In this document: positions 36,991-49,254 of the stretch, in pieces
Layout: each line of letters starts with the position of its first letter
Numbering within the stretch: the stretch's first letter is position 1
NCBI GenBank assembly: GCA_964023205.1
Contig: OZ026844.1
Location: forward strand, 6,880,840 to 6,944,839
From: Lutraria lutraria
Taxonomy: Eukaryota; Mollusca; Bivalvia; Venerida; Mactridae
Length of the DNA stretch: 64,000 nt
Reading direction: 5' to 3'
Translations under genes and position numbers: made by a program
The notes under the pieces: model-generated
What the model was told of the DNA's origin: nothing
Database searches by the model: none
Seen by the model: the letters and a program-made list of their open reading frames with translations, nothing else

Positions 36991-38345
36991 TCATGGTAAA
37001 ATGGTGTATTCGTTAAGTAATTGTCTTAGGTACGCGGCCGAAGCACAAAGTAGATATTGTAATTGTAATGATCTGTTTCTGTCATCTATGAAAATATCAT
37101 ATAAACATTCAGAAAGGTTTGATAGGTTATTTAAAAATAACATTCGTAGGGACTGTATGCAATCGCATTCACATTGAAATATAACATGATAAATATAATC
37201 ATTGTATACTGTGTGACAAGCAGTACATAGAACGTTTCTATTTGAAACTGGAGTGCAACATAATTTTGCTAAGAAAGTCATGAGTTCAATACTCTCTGGT
37301 CTCAGAAGTGCTACCCGCCATATGTTTGAAGATGTTAGTACGAAATGTATTTCTCTGAACCTATTAAATTCGTAACATGAGGACATTCTCTCCAGTTCAT
37401 ATGACGTAAGTGAATTCTTACAAATATTTCTCCATGACAACTTAGATGGGAAACACACAGAGTGTTCAAATTCGAGGAAATAATGTTGAAAGTCATATTT
37501 TGATATATTCGAACAATGTCTGTAATAAAGCCTAATTGTTTCATTGAACATCTATACCGGTTGTAGGAACACTTTTAAGATGATATCTGATGATTTCATT
37601 CTACATATAGAACCGAGAAAATTTAACTTTTGTTGATCAATATAAGTTTCAATTGACGTAAATCCAAGAAGACCTTTTACCATATCAGATCTTGTGTTAA
37701 ATGGTAAAGATTGCATATGTTTGAGACAGAAATGATTTATTGCCTCTAGATGGCGAATGATGTGTTGCTTCTAGATGGCGCATGTCACTAGCGTTTATAC
37801 CGTTCTATAGATCATATCCGAAAAATGCTCTTGGTAGAACTGTTGACATGTATAGTCTCGCAGTCGCAGACGTTATTGGATTGACGCCATGTTTATGAAT
37901 AAAGTTAAAGCTAAACAGAGTACCTCTAGCGGTTTGACGAACATCATCTACGTTTGCGGGATTTTGTGCGATTTGGTTTGGTAAATACCAAGATGTTTAA
38001 ATTCTGTAACTACTTGTAATGGAGTGACGCCATACATTATGTCTATCTGTTCACGACGAGCACGTCTGTCGAAGTTATGAGTAAGAACTGCACATTTCTG
38101 AGGATTATAGATATATCTCCCATTTGTTAGCATACCTATAGCACACGTTGAGTAGATTGGAGAGACCATTTTTACTGTGATATTAGAACTATGTCGTCTG
38201 CTTGAGTTGGCGCACATTATACGGAAACATTATTTATCATCAATCCGCCAGGAGTTTCATTTAATTCCTTCAAAAGTTCGTTAAGGAAAACTGTACAGGA
38301 ACGGAGAACAGATACTGCCTTGTCTGGTGCCCTGCTGTGTGGAGA
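36991..38345 (-). mobile_element. LINE fragment (reverse transcriptase to C-terminus), minus strand
   Basis: Read on minus from 38,345, the order is as in non-LTR retrotransposon polymerases. First comes GTRQGSICSPFLYS, then after a frameshift a long LNELLKELNETPGG segment. A reverse-transcriptase box APTQADDIVLIS near 38,215-38,180 has both catalytic aspartates but follows an in-frame TAA. Next is YNPQKCAVL, then GVTPLQVVTEFKHLGI, then STVLPRAFFGYDL. A 186-codon frame (37,551-36,991) closes the element with a CTAC-H-C zinc-knuckle-like cluster typical of LINE C-termini. Stops and frameshifts make it inactive. The RT 5' half and the endonuclease are missing. The motifs match the copy at 60.4-63.7 kb, so both belong to one family; the clade is not assigned. 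Confidence 0.85.
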
Positions 38346-38349
38346 ATGG

Positions 38350-41030
38350 TATTGATGTAGTATATTGATACAATACAATATAAATGAACCTATATACACG
38401 CACTGTGTAATTAAAGTACTGAAAGTACTGTCGGAATTTGATTTTTCTCATATGAGACAAGTCACTGGTGTTGCTGGCAACACAACAATGACTGTTAGGA
38501 GAAATCCTAAATTAGGAACTGTACAGTTGATGGATATTCATGCTTAGGAATTAACATACACCATCTCAATATTCTGATATTCATGTGCTAAATTCCATCA
38601 ACCTATAGCATGATGGTTATCTAAGTTATCAGATGTTTCGAGTTTTTTATGTAGCCCATTATCCATCCTATATTTTTCGAATCCATCGGTACCAAAATAA
38701 GCATTGTTGCTGTCGTATTTACTGATTTAATACATACCGAAAAGCTCTTCAAAACGCTCCATTTTGATAATATATCTTGATTATGACCATATATCACTTT
38801 AAATGCACACTACAGTGTTAGAAACGAATTAAAATCGACCTATATAATTCTTTTAGTGATAATTTGGTTTTGAAGTTTTTCTATTTTACATGTTTTACAG
38901 TTCCAAACTTGGAACAAAACTGACATAAACCACTATCGATTGATTAATCGTGGTTTAAGATTTTTTTCAGAAAATATATGCAATTGGTATGTGAATTATA
39001 TTCAAACTCAATATCATGATGTTGGACTATATGACAGGTTTTGAAGCGGAAGTAAAAGTTTATTGTAAAAAATATAGCTATTCGGAAACGATGCCGATCT
39101 CGCTACGGAATATACCGACATCGCACGATTTCATCAGTTCCATTACGATCCTTCTGTCTTAACATCAAAATACCCTTCACACACTGTGAACCAACATAAT
39201 AATTGCAAACTTCACAATAACTGTTATTTCTTCGCAAATGTATGTGTACTGCCGTTCTGTTCTCTGCACTTCGACGGGACATTCCACACATTCTATTTTT
39301 AGAATCTATCCAACTATATATAGCTCTAGCCGATAGTATCGATCGATACGCGTTGTGGATATAAACCTTAACACTGATTTACATATCATGTCAAAAAGTC
39401 ACGTATAAGACATACATCAATAGTAGATTAATGTAATTACATGCCTACTTCTGTAGAGAAATTACTGACCTATTTTATGCTAAACTAGTTAAATTCCGTC
39501 CACAATCTTACAGCACACAATATAGTGAGAATGGGAACGGAAACCATGACAGTTATGGAGCTCATTGCATTTTTGTAAGTCAATGATAGCAAAGGAATTA
39601 TCAAATTCCAAAAAACAATTACAGTTGTAGTCATAAACTTCAGTAAAAAGGGTCGTATCAAACATGTGATTTCAATTTGAGAGAAAAACAGTTATATTAG
39701 TATACAAACATAAAAGCTTTCTTTTGAAGTTCAGTACATATATGTACATACAGACACACACGTAATAACATTCTCTATATACTATAGTATCTAATTAGTG
39801 TCTAATTGATTGTTACGTAGAAGAGAAGGAGTTAAAGTCGAAGTTATGACTATAAAAGAGACTACAAAAATAATCGCTTGATTTATTCTGTCATGTGGAC
39901 TTGAAAAGGTAGATACTATCGATTGAAAAAATTACTAAATAATATATTATTTTCTTATATTTAACATTAAAACAACAAACACATTTTGCATTTCACAAAA
40001 TTAGGACCGGTATGCATCATATTCAGTGGCAGTGTGATCGTGATAGGGACTTAGAATTAACCGACTGTAACTCTTATAAATGTTTTCATGGAAATTAGGT
40101 ATACATATCATAACGAATTCGGGTGTAATCTCATAGCAACGAAACTCTCAAACGTAATATTATTACTCAGACAGCAACGTATTTTTCCTCTACATTGTAA
40201 AACATTGCTACGTTTTTGGTCGTCATTAACTGAATGTATTTACCAGAGACACAAATTGTGCCTTTTTGTTGAAAAAAAGTAAATCAAATTCCACCCACAA
40301 TACGAGGACTATACCTAAAGTTCTTCTCAATATACATGTATAAATAAACATGTTTTGACACGCATGTTTCCCGTGAGAAACGAGTTTTACGTGAAATGGG
40401 GACTCTTTTTCAAATGGGCTTGTGGATAAATTTAATTGCATGTTATACTGTGTCACACAATTATGATAGTTTGAATGCTATCTTTATACATGCTAAAGTG
40501 GATGTTTCGAACGTAAGCATACATTAATGTTTACAAAAAAGTAAGCAAAAATGTCTCAATGTATGTTTTTCATATATATACATTTTATAACGGATACGAT
40601 TATGTTATAGCAGTCATTTAAAACGAGACAAACCTAATAGAGCGACTGTAGATTGAAGTCGTGTTTTCAACGTTGTTTATTTATAATTGACGAGACCTTT
40701 CGACCGAATATTCTATATTTATTATCATAAAGTACAAATTAAAGTGTATATAATTAAACCGGAATTAATGATTATTCTTAATACAGGTCACTGTCACTTT
40801 TTTGCTCGTCATCGATATGAAAATGCTCGTAAAGGTTAGAGTACATATTCGGGTGTTCTTCGTATAATCAGAAAGCTAAAAGAACGGTAGATACAGTGGC
40901 AGTAGAGAGGGTCTACATGATGATTCCAGTAATGTAGATAAGTGACTATTAAGAAAAGATAGTAGGAATGAGTGTGTGCAAAAATTGGTTTTATAAAAAA
41001 TATTAGTATATGGGATCTCCATTTTACGTC
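38350..41030. other. No gene seen in 2.7 kb
   Basis: AT-rich DNA with only short scattered frames (longest 76 codons, 40,456-40,226 minus). A short palindrome GTATCGATCGATAC lies near 39,337. No element ends or tRNA-like boxes were recognised. Confidence 0.45.
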
Positions 41031-41036
41031 ACGGTT

Positions 41037-41268
41037 GCGGCTGTGGTGCAGTGGTTTTTGTGCTGGACATGTAACTCGGCGTTCCGTGTTCGAATCCCAA
41101 TAACGACAGATTATACCCTTCTTAGTAAATTTGACCAAAAGGTTGATTTTCTTCCTGTAGGGAGAGGTTGGCGACTCCATATGGACGGGTAAGTTATTAC
41201 TGGTTAGAATACAGGCCGGGAAACTGGTCAGTAACCGGCTGCCGTACATAACTGTAAAACTGAATCCG
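41037..41268 (+). mobile_element. tRNA-derived SINE, family C
   Basis: A tRNA-like head begins near 41,037, with an A-box-like TGTGGTGCAGTGG and a B-box-like GTGTTCGAATCCC (about 41,086-41,100). The body includes GGGAGAGGTTGGCGACTCCA, and the tail region CCGGCTGCCGTACATAACTG resembles 3' ends of mollusc SINEs I have seen. A 137-codon minus-strand frame overlapping it is antisense noise. No target duplication was confirmed. Confidence 0.65.
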
Positions 41269-41835
41269 CTGAAATTATTTAATTTACGTAACGTTGTATG
41301 AGTGCACCTTGAATGTGTGCATTTCTTGCTGAATCAATTTGATTGTTGAACCTTGATCTTAGACCCAATATAGTAAAATTATGTTCTTTTGGATTCTTGT
41401 GCGGAGATTAAACAGAGTTCACAAGTACTTACAATCTGTAGAGCTGTTATATTTGTATGGTAAAACAAAGACACATTTGACAACTGTTAACTTTCAAGTG
41501 CACTTACCTCTGTCAGTCAACTATCTACAATGGCTGAAGAGCGCGATAAGATGTGTTCATCATTCACATAAAATGTCTGTTGAGCGAGCAAGCGTAGGAA
41601 TGAAATACTGATCGCCTAAAAAATAGCACAAAAGTTTCGTGAAATTACAACTTTGCATAAAATAAAATGTGCTTTCAGTGCTTTGATTTTAGTTATTCAG
41701 CTTTCTCTCCCTTGTAGAGATCATGATCAGCAAGCGCTCGTTGATTACTCGTGGAGCACTTAGTCTGGTTCCTGTCGTACTATAGTATTTTGAAGTGATG
41801 AGGGACAGTTAATCCACTCTAGTGTAGCACTCAAC

Positions 41836-41928
41836 ATGGAACGGGAACCAGATCACAAGCGTCTAGATTTCCGGGAAGTTCTTGGCATGTGGATGTACAG
41901 TTTTCTCCTGTTAATGAATGAATACCTT
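41836..41928 (+). CDS. Possible first coding exon or 38-codon small ORF
   Basis: An ATG in a good context (CAACATGGAA) opens MEREPDHKRLDFREVLGMWM followed by YSFLLLMNEYL. A strong splice-donor match, CTT/GTAAGT, follows at 41,929. Without splicing the frame ends seven codons later (VSVDSC, stop). The N-terminal half is charged and the second half (VLGMWMYSFLLLMNEYL) is hydrophobic, which could be a short membrane segment or an amphipathic helix. Local GC is above the surrounding level. No downstream exon was identified and the product is not recognised, so this is a candidate only. Confidence 0.25.
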
Positions 41929-41934
41929 GTAAGT

Positions 41935-42715
41935 GTTGATTCTTGTTGATAGAATGTGATGTATTTAACGACGAAATGTAATTGTTGACTGTTTATTTTG
42001 TATTGTACATGTAACAGCTAGTTTTGTAAATGTCATATGTTTCCGCGAATATGCGATATTTGTCACTATGTCTTTCAACTTTGTGTATTGCCTCAATCAG
42101 GGTTATTTTAATAAAATATTTCATATTACCAGTGGCGAAAGGGATACACACATATTTTATGAGCAAATAAATAAAGTTCTGTGTGTCCTGGGTATCCTGA
42201 TAATCCAGGGGCGTAACTTCACCAGTGTCGAGTGTTGTTTACATGGTCAAACTATTTAACTAATTAAGACTGTTTGTGACAGAAAGATACTTTTTCTATT
42301 TAGCCCCATCCCGCACAATCTAACAAAAATCTGCATATTAAAATAATTTGTGTGTGGAAAATCATGATTAAAACTTGTTGGACACAATAATTACAATAAT
42401 ATGAAAATAGGCTAAGCTTATCGAATGGGGAGGTCGAGTCTATTGGAAAGGAATGACAACTCTATGTAGAGATTGGTCGAGCACCTTGCATAAACAAAAT
42501 GTGATGTCATTCTACTTCCTGTCAAGCGTTTATGCGCACATATTATGCAGACGCTTTTCACACAGTTAACCAAAAGCGTTTGTATTTTTTAACTAAAGCT
42601 TCTTTTTTTAAAACTTCGAATATTTTGCTTTCTATTCCTTGTAAACAGATAGGAAAAAGTGAATATAAGTGATCAATTTTATTACGACGTATATTCTAAT
42701 GTACATGGTAACACA
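41935..42715. other. No gene seen
   Basis: AT-rich DNA. A 63-codon frame at 42,068-42,259 has no features and no evident acceptor linking it to the candidate exon upstream. Confidence 0.4.
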
Positions 42716-42721
42716 TTGTCT

Positions 42722-43040
42722 ATAGCCAGGCAAGGCCAAAGCCCTGGGCCTGCGAAAAGCCCAGGGACCGCTTCGCGAGCCCCGGTCTTTGACTTCCCCG
42801 TATAAGTGACCGAAGTGAACCATTCAATAAGTAGAAATTAAACACGTTTCTATACTCATACAACAGGGCTTTTTTCACCATTAGGGGAAGGGGCCTTTTC
42901 TTTAAATTTGGGGAAAAATCATGCATAATTTTTACAAAAGGGGAAGAAAAAAATTAATGTAAATTGAATTTTTGGGGAAAACTGCATGATTTTAAAGAAT
43001 TTTCCTGAGGGAAAGACGCCTATTAACGGCCCCTGCTGTA
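42722..43040. repeat. GC-rich hairpin and a possible MITE
   Basis: At 42,739-42,768 CCCTGGGC and GCCCAGGG form an 8-bp inverted repeat inside a local GC-rich block (42,725-42,800). From about 42,863 to 43,038 a second unit starts CAACAGGGCTTTTTT, and its reversed right end starts CAGCAGGGGCCGTT. The short matching ends suggest a small MITE, but no target duplication was seen. Confidence 0.35.
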
Positions 43041-43044
43041 GAAG

Positions 43045-44400
43045 GAAAAAAAGCGCTGTACAAGCATAAATTCCTTCAAGATACCTTATCTGAAGGGTAT
43101 TAGGGAGAACTAAAAACAAATCGAAAACAAACTTCTTTACCAAAAGATAGACGGATATGTGTGGTGTATGTGCCTAATAACAATGACAAAATAAGTCAAA
43201 TAATATAATTTGCTTTTTTGTTTGTCAGCATTTTTTTCCCTTCTTTAGTACATGAGGCCGGTAAACAGACCCGTTCCCAATCTCTACCGGCCCCGTCCCA
43301 ATTCGAGCACGGACCTGTACCTATTTGATCAATATTGCCTTTTTCCCAATTTACTTTTAAATATCAATCAATATCATCCGAAACCACCTAATAATCACAA
43401 TGTCTAACTCAAATTTTACTCCCGATAACGGCATTTTCACGTGTACAATGTTAGATTGAATTCCGAGTACGAGTCAACATAGGTAGGCTAGTTTGCCTTA
43501 TTATTACGATAAAACACGTGGCGCTGGGAAAGAAACAGAAACCAGTCGATTTCCCGAAAAGGAGTCAAACCGAAATCATGACAGTATATATGCATTTAAT
43601 ATTGTATTTGTAAAAAAACTTCAACAGGAAGTGGCTCTACTTCCAGACGTTAGACCGATTTTGGCTTCATGTCTCTAATGTGCCCTGCTGAGAATGTTCA
43701 CCGATTTTTGGGACAAAAATGAGAAGTTATTTGAACTCGTTTCGTTACATACATGTATCGTGGACGCACTGGTTTTTGAAGCCCTAATCTTTAACTCGAC
43801 ATTTCTCTATTACAAGGAGAAATATTGACTATTAAATCAAATGGACAAGTAAAATTATCTATTACGTACAAACCTGCTTAAAAATATTCCTCGCATCCAT
43901 CAATTAACCATCTTAAAACTCCAATATTCCCCACCACCCTCGGATAAAAAAAGAAAATGGCGGCTCTTAAACAGCACCTCCTTTGGAACCTTTTCCAAGA
44001 AAGAATAGAGAATAGTTCGCTAAATTTGTTCTACAATGCAGTAATAATATTTTTATTGGTTTTTGTGTTAACTGAAGAATAGTGAGCAATATTTATCATT
44101 CTGTTTATGATGCATATTTTCATTTTACAGTTGCAAGCGCCTTATTTACATATTAAGCATCGGTGTGCGTGCAGTGATGATGTCAAATGAACTCGCGCAT
44201 GCATACAAATGAGCGTAAACAAAAAGATTTGAAAGGAGGTTGGGTTTGAGAATAGGTGCATAGACGATAATGTTAGAGCAGAACACGATCAGCCGTGCAT
44301 GACAACCAGGTAGACAATTTACTCCATGCAATGCTAATTAAGGCTCTTGATTCTGACTTTATAATATTTATGAGTAAATCTATGAATGTATCATGTTGTG
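43045..44400. other. No gene seen
   Basis: Mixed unique DNA with a C-rich patch (about 43,255-43,310, CCGGCCCCGTCCC). A 61-codon frame at 43,493-43,678 is unremarkable. Confidence 0.4.
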
Positions 44401-44403
44401 AAC

Positions 44404-44934
44404 TTATCAAAATTGGCCCCACTCCGGGGTCACTTGATTTATATAGGCTTATATAGGAAAATTTAAAAATCTTCTCCAAAACCACAAGGCCTACAGCTTA
44501 GATATTTTGTATGAAGCATTGACTTGTGGACCTCTACCAAGTTTGCTCAAATTATGGCCCTGGGGTTAAAATTGGCCCCGCCTCGGGTTTTCTCTATTTC
44601 ATATTGGAAAATTAACAAATCTTCTTGATCAAAACCACAAGGCTTAGAGCTAAGATATTTGGTATGTAGCATTGTCTAGTTGATATCTACTGAGTTTGTT
44701 CAAATTTGTATTTAGCATTGCATGTACATGTCTTGTAGACTTCTACCAAGTTCGTGCAAATCATGGCCCCAGGGTCAATATTGGCCCTGCCCAGTGGGTC
44801 AGTTGATTTCAACAACTACTTGACAGTTGAGGTAGATAACTTTTTACCATAACAAATAACTTCCCTTGATTAAATTATCCCTTAGTGTTACGATACTCAG
44901 GTGAGCGATACAAGGCCATCATGGCCCTCTTGTT
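44404..44934 (+). mobile_element. Headless copy of the modular repeat family
   Basis: Repeated ~165-bp modules contain ATTGGCCCC(A/G)C, ACCACAAGGC and GACTTCTACCAAGTT-like phrases (starts near 44,412, 44,571 and, partly, 44,760). The element ends with CTCAGGTGAGCGATACAAGG, CCATCATGGCCC and TCTTG at 44,896-44,934. That tail is almost the one closing the element at 34,951-35,819, but the modules are unrelated in sequence. The hairpin head and GTCC tract are absent, so this copy is 5'-truncated. Confidence 0.8.
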
Positions 44935-45054
44935 TAAATTGGTCTGTAAAAAAAATACCTGAAAAGTCAGGGTAAAATGATTTCATAGCTTGAAAGTAAT
45001 CAATTTATATGATGGTTTTGGTCAGTGAAAAGTCAGTGATTGTTTTTAGTCATA

Positions 45055-46022
45055 CAGTATAACCTCTGTAGAGCCACATCCGGTGGAGACAGAAATAACT
45101 GCCGCTCTGCAGAGGTGTCGCTCTGCGGAGGTTCGGTAGTTTTAGACTGCCGTTGATAGACTGTTGACTTTACATAATCACGGTTTTCTTCAATTTCTGC
45201 CTTTTGTGTTTAAGTCTACTCATGACTGTTTTGCTATATAAACGTGGCAATTAATTGATTAAGACTGTTGATTAGATACAAAAATATGTACAATCAGGTA
45301 GTTGTATTTATAGTTAATACAACTACCTGATACAATTCACGAGCCTATCAACACAACTCTCAACCTTATAAATCGAGTCCACAATATTTTCATGCACATG
45401 CCGTTAGTAACAAATTAAATCGCTTCCAAATGTGAAAATCTCTGCGATATTTGAGTAACTGGTAATTGGTTTTACTCTCGAGTGTAACTGGGTCAGTTCA
45501 TATGCTTACGTACGTTATATTGGTAGTTTTGACGATGCTTTAACACGCGTGTACGTATATTTGTTTTCTTCTACTGATTGATGAGCGTGTTTTGATATTT
45601 CATTTACAATTATTAACAACGACTTTGATATGTTTAAAACAATTCATCAAGTGCATGTATGTACGGTGTTATTGTCTCAAATTGTCAAACTGATCCCATA
45701 GACAGTCGCTAATTTACTTGCACCCCCCGCTATCGGCTATAGTTACTCCGATGAACCAATAATTATTATAATCCCCTAAAGGTGTGAACAATAGAAAACA
45801 ACATCGTATGAAATTATATAAACATGTGTGAATATGTCATTGTAAAAACGCACCTGTCGCTTCTCAGAGGTAAAATCATACAAATGGGAAACAATTTGGA
45901 TGGCCGCTTACTGCTCCATGGAGGTGTAGTTCTATGGAGGTTAAAAGAAGAATGAAAACAAACTGGGGAAAATAAAATTGCCGCTTCTTGGAGGTTGCCG
46001 CTTCTCACAGGTTCCATTTCTG
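45055..46022. mobile_element. Possible non-autonomous TIR element with internal hairpin
   Basis: The left end CAGTATAACCTCTGTAGAGC and the reversed right end CAGAAATGGAACCTGTGAGA are imperfect inverted repeats. Both continue into GCGGC/CTCC-rich phrases (GCCGCTCTGCAGAGG left, GCCGCTTCTTGGAGG right). Inside, 45,293-45,308 and 45,316-45,331 form a perfect 16-bp hairpin with a 7-base loop. No transposase and no certain target duplication are visible. A related end occurs at 36,663. Confidence 0.45.
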
Positions 46023-46110
46023 GAGGTAATATTGTAGTTGCTGGCAACCCTGGTTCAAAATCACTAAATATTTACCACAGAATTTGTATGAATCTTGATA
46101 GCTGTTTATG

Positions 46111-46352
46111 GATGTTTTTTGTTGGTTTTGTCGTGTTTTATGCGCCTTGTCATATGAGGTGGACAGTTCACGTAGCCATCATTCCTGGGAAGAACCTGTA
46201 CTAGACTCCCATCCTCCATAGGCAACATCCTACTTTCTCATTTAAAGAGACAGGGTTGGTAGCTCGACTCAAACCCACGACCCTCTATCAGTGAGAGGTT
46301 ACAGCGATTTGAAGCCAGCGACCTTATATCCACTCGACCACTGAGATGGGTC
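46111..46352 (-). mobile_element. tRNA-derived SINE, family A copy 2
   Basis: On minus from 46,352, the head reads CAGTGGTCGAGTGGATATAA with a B-box-like GTGGGTTTGAGTCGAG. The body is GAGGATGGGAGTCTAGTAC, then TTCTTCCCAGGAATGATGGC. The tail is GGCGCATAAAACACGAC followed by an AAC-rich end near 46,113. Order and sequence match copy 1 at 36.2 kb. Confidence 0.85.
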
Positions 46353-46359
46353 AATTTAT

Positions 46360-48984
46360 GGAAGGAGAAGTAATTCTTAACCTGTTGAACCATCATTAGA
46401 CTTTTTTTTTTTTGTAATTATTTATTTCCACATTCAATTTTCACACCATAAAAGAACACAAGTATATATATATATAGGTACAAATATAGTGTAAATATAG
46501 TTGTTAGTTATTTTACAGGCAAAAAACAAAATACATTGTATTTGATAATCTCATTTTTTCAATTTATATACCAATATCTAATAATTATTTGTAATTTATC
46601 GTTTTTTCAAAAATCAATAGAGCGAAGAATAGAAGAAATCTAATGGTTCTAATTTAAAGTTTCCAAACTATCCTTGGTAAAATTATATATATCAAAATCA
46701 TGTGTATTTATATCACCAAGTTAATCCACAACAAAAAAACACTTACTGTATTAGTCTAATGATGAATAGTGCTTAAAGTACGAACTAGACCACAATTTGC
46801 CTTATTAATTCTTAACAGGAGCACATTAATTTTCATATGCAGAAATAGAAAAAGAAAAGAAAAATGAATTGCCTAACTAAATCATAAATAATAAATAAGA
46901 TGAACATTTAGACTTTATGTCACTTAAAGTTGTTACAACCTTTTTCCCTCATTTATAATCTAGTTAATGTATACATTTTGTAAATATTAAAACTTAAAAC
47001 TTTATATACATGTTCTTATATAATCACATATAAAATATTGGAAAAGAACTACTGTATATGACTTTAAAATTTACTGAATGTATGTCTTTTTGTTTAAAAA
47101 TGATACAACTACACATGTACATGTAGTTAGTAAAGAACTTTACATTTATATTTTATGTAACTCTATCACTGCATGGAAATGTTAATTTATGTTTCTGTAA
47201 TGTGGGAAATATTGGGCATGTTGTCTTATTCTCGAATAAAATATATCTTATCTATGATTATGTATTATCTAGTATTGTCTATTATATTTTTCAGTACTTG
47301 TAGTTCATTGTTGATACAGCCAATGCTAAAATGAAAGAGAACTTGGAAAAGGAAAGGAATAACAGGTTTTTGTTACACCATAATTCCTATCATAACTGTC
47401 TCTAAAATAATTTGTTGTGTAATGCTTATCTGGGTCTGATTTTCCTGAACAAGTTTATCTTGAATTAATGTATTAATGTCAGTTATACCCATTATTTAAC
47501 ATATTATTTTTGGTTGCATTTCTTTCAATGTTGTCAGTATGCTGCAGTTAAGTTACATTTGTAATTTGAAATACAATCTGCATCTTTAAACAAGTTATTT
47601 ATACTTTGTAAATTATACAGTGTATCACATTTATATAACAAACAGATGTAATTAAATGTGATCATTAAAGTTTATAAAAGTGTGACAGTCCTATTATTTA
47701 CAGACTAATTGTTTGAATGTGATAACTATCATACCCAAGTACCTAAAATTTAAAAATGAATATTTGAATTGACCTTTACATTTTCATTAGCTACTATAGA
47801 AAGGGAGGTAACTTGGAAATTAAAAATGGACCAAATAAAAAGTAGAATGTTCAGAATAATGAATTACATTGATGTACGAGTATAGCTAGACCATGTTTTT
47901 TGAGCCGTGACAAAATTGTTCAAAATAATCCACTAAGTCATATAGGGGACATGGATATTCAGAACAAATCTGACTGAAACATATTGATAAGGTAAGGTAT
48001 GTATGTATACCCAGTTAATTTAGTGAAGTCTTCTAACAAAAAATGTGGTCGAGCTATATCAGAATCATTACTTACTGATGTAGATATTGTTATAAATAGA
48101 TGGAGAAATTGACTGCTGATTTATGATATGGAATTCAGGAATGATTGTTTATTGATATTATCTTTTAAGAATGAATAATGTTTAGAATGCAGAATTCAGG
48201 AATGAAAATTAATTTGTCTGCGCTCACAGGCATGAAGCTACTTATGTTGACGTTTTTTATCAATGAATCAGATTTTATATTTTATAATCCTACAATATTT
48301 TGATTTTCTTTATTAGGTTCCCAACATCACTGGTAAAAGCTTAGTGTGTGTAATCTAGCAGTGAGAACGGAAACCATCGTCCCATCAAAACAGCCGTTTA
48401 TTGACCAGAAAAGCAACTAACTGCAAGACAATAATTAAGCTGAGAATTTTAGATAGTCATGCATGCTCCATTCTCATGAGCATGAGGTAAGGACCATATG
48501 ATTAATCAAAGCAAATATTAAATTCAAATATAAATTTGGGGAGGATGAATTTTTAATCACTTAGGGCTTTTTCTGATCTTCATGTGTCTGTCATTTAAAT
48601 TGAGAGCTAGGTGGTTTAAATAAATATTAATCCATTCCTGTTTCTTTCTAAGTGCTAAGTTAGCAGCCTACCTAGAATAAAGTTCACCAGGTGAATAAAG
48701 GCCACTCTTTTGAAAACAATTATTGATTGGTTAGAACAAAATGATCTCCAAAAAAGGCCCTCTGTCTGAGTATTAAAGGTTGCATTTAGTCTTTCCCACA
48801 GATAAGCTGTATTCTTATTTTCAAATTTGCATAATGCATGGGCAATTAATGATGCAAATTGAACAATTGTCAAGGAATCTCTTATGTAACAATTTCTGCT
48901 GAACTTGTAAAAACAGTATGGGTTATTAAAGTTATCAATACTGTTTCTATTATCTAAATATTAAAGTACTTCATTCTATATTTT
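46360..48984. other. No gene seen; one possible noncoding exon
   Basis: AT-rich DNA with a poly-T run (46,400-46,413) and a short TA run. The segment 48,317-48,486 is bounded by TTTATTAG and GAG/GTAAGG, good acceptor and donor matches. It has stops in the frames inspected, so at best it is a noncoding exon. Confidence 0.3.
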
Positions 48985-49250
48985 TTTACACATCTTGCAA
49001 AAAATGCTAAGTTGCTTTGAAACTGTTAATATTTCCTCATTTACAGAGACTTTGACAGAAGAAGCAGATATTAGATTGTTAACTAAGCTAGCAAACTGAT
49101 ATAGGTAGAAGCTGTTGAAACTTGAACAAAGAAAGACCAGACTTATAAATAATTATTTCCAGGTATGATTGTTGATGAAGCAGGGAGTGCCTGGATGTGG
49201 ACGTACCAAGTATACAGATTGACAACCTTCGTACCAGGATGTCATCTACT
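48985..49250 (+). repeat. Diverged direct repeat, copy 1
   Basis: This segment matches 52,340-52,608 in the same orientation at an offset of about 3,352. Shared phrases in order are CATCTTGCAAAAA, CATTTACAGAG, GGTAGAAGCTGTTGAAACTT, AAAGAAAGACCAGACTT, TTTCCAGGTATGATTGTTGA and GTACCAAGTATACA. Flanks do not match. CATTTACAG and CAG/GTATGA resemble splice sites, so it could be a duplicated exon, but no frame is conserved. Confidence 0.75.
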
Positions 49251-49254
49251 CATC

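Noticed and set aside
40836..41249. 137-codon minus-strand frame
   Set aside because: Largely antisense to a SINE, with no protein features.
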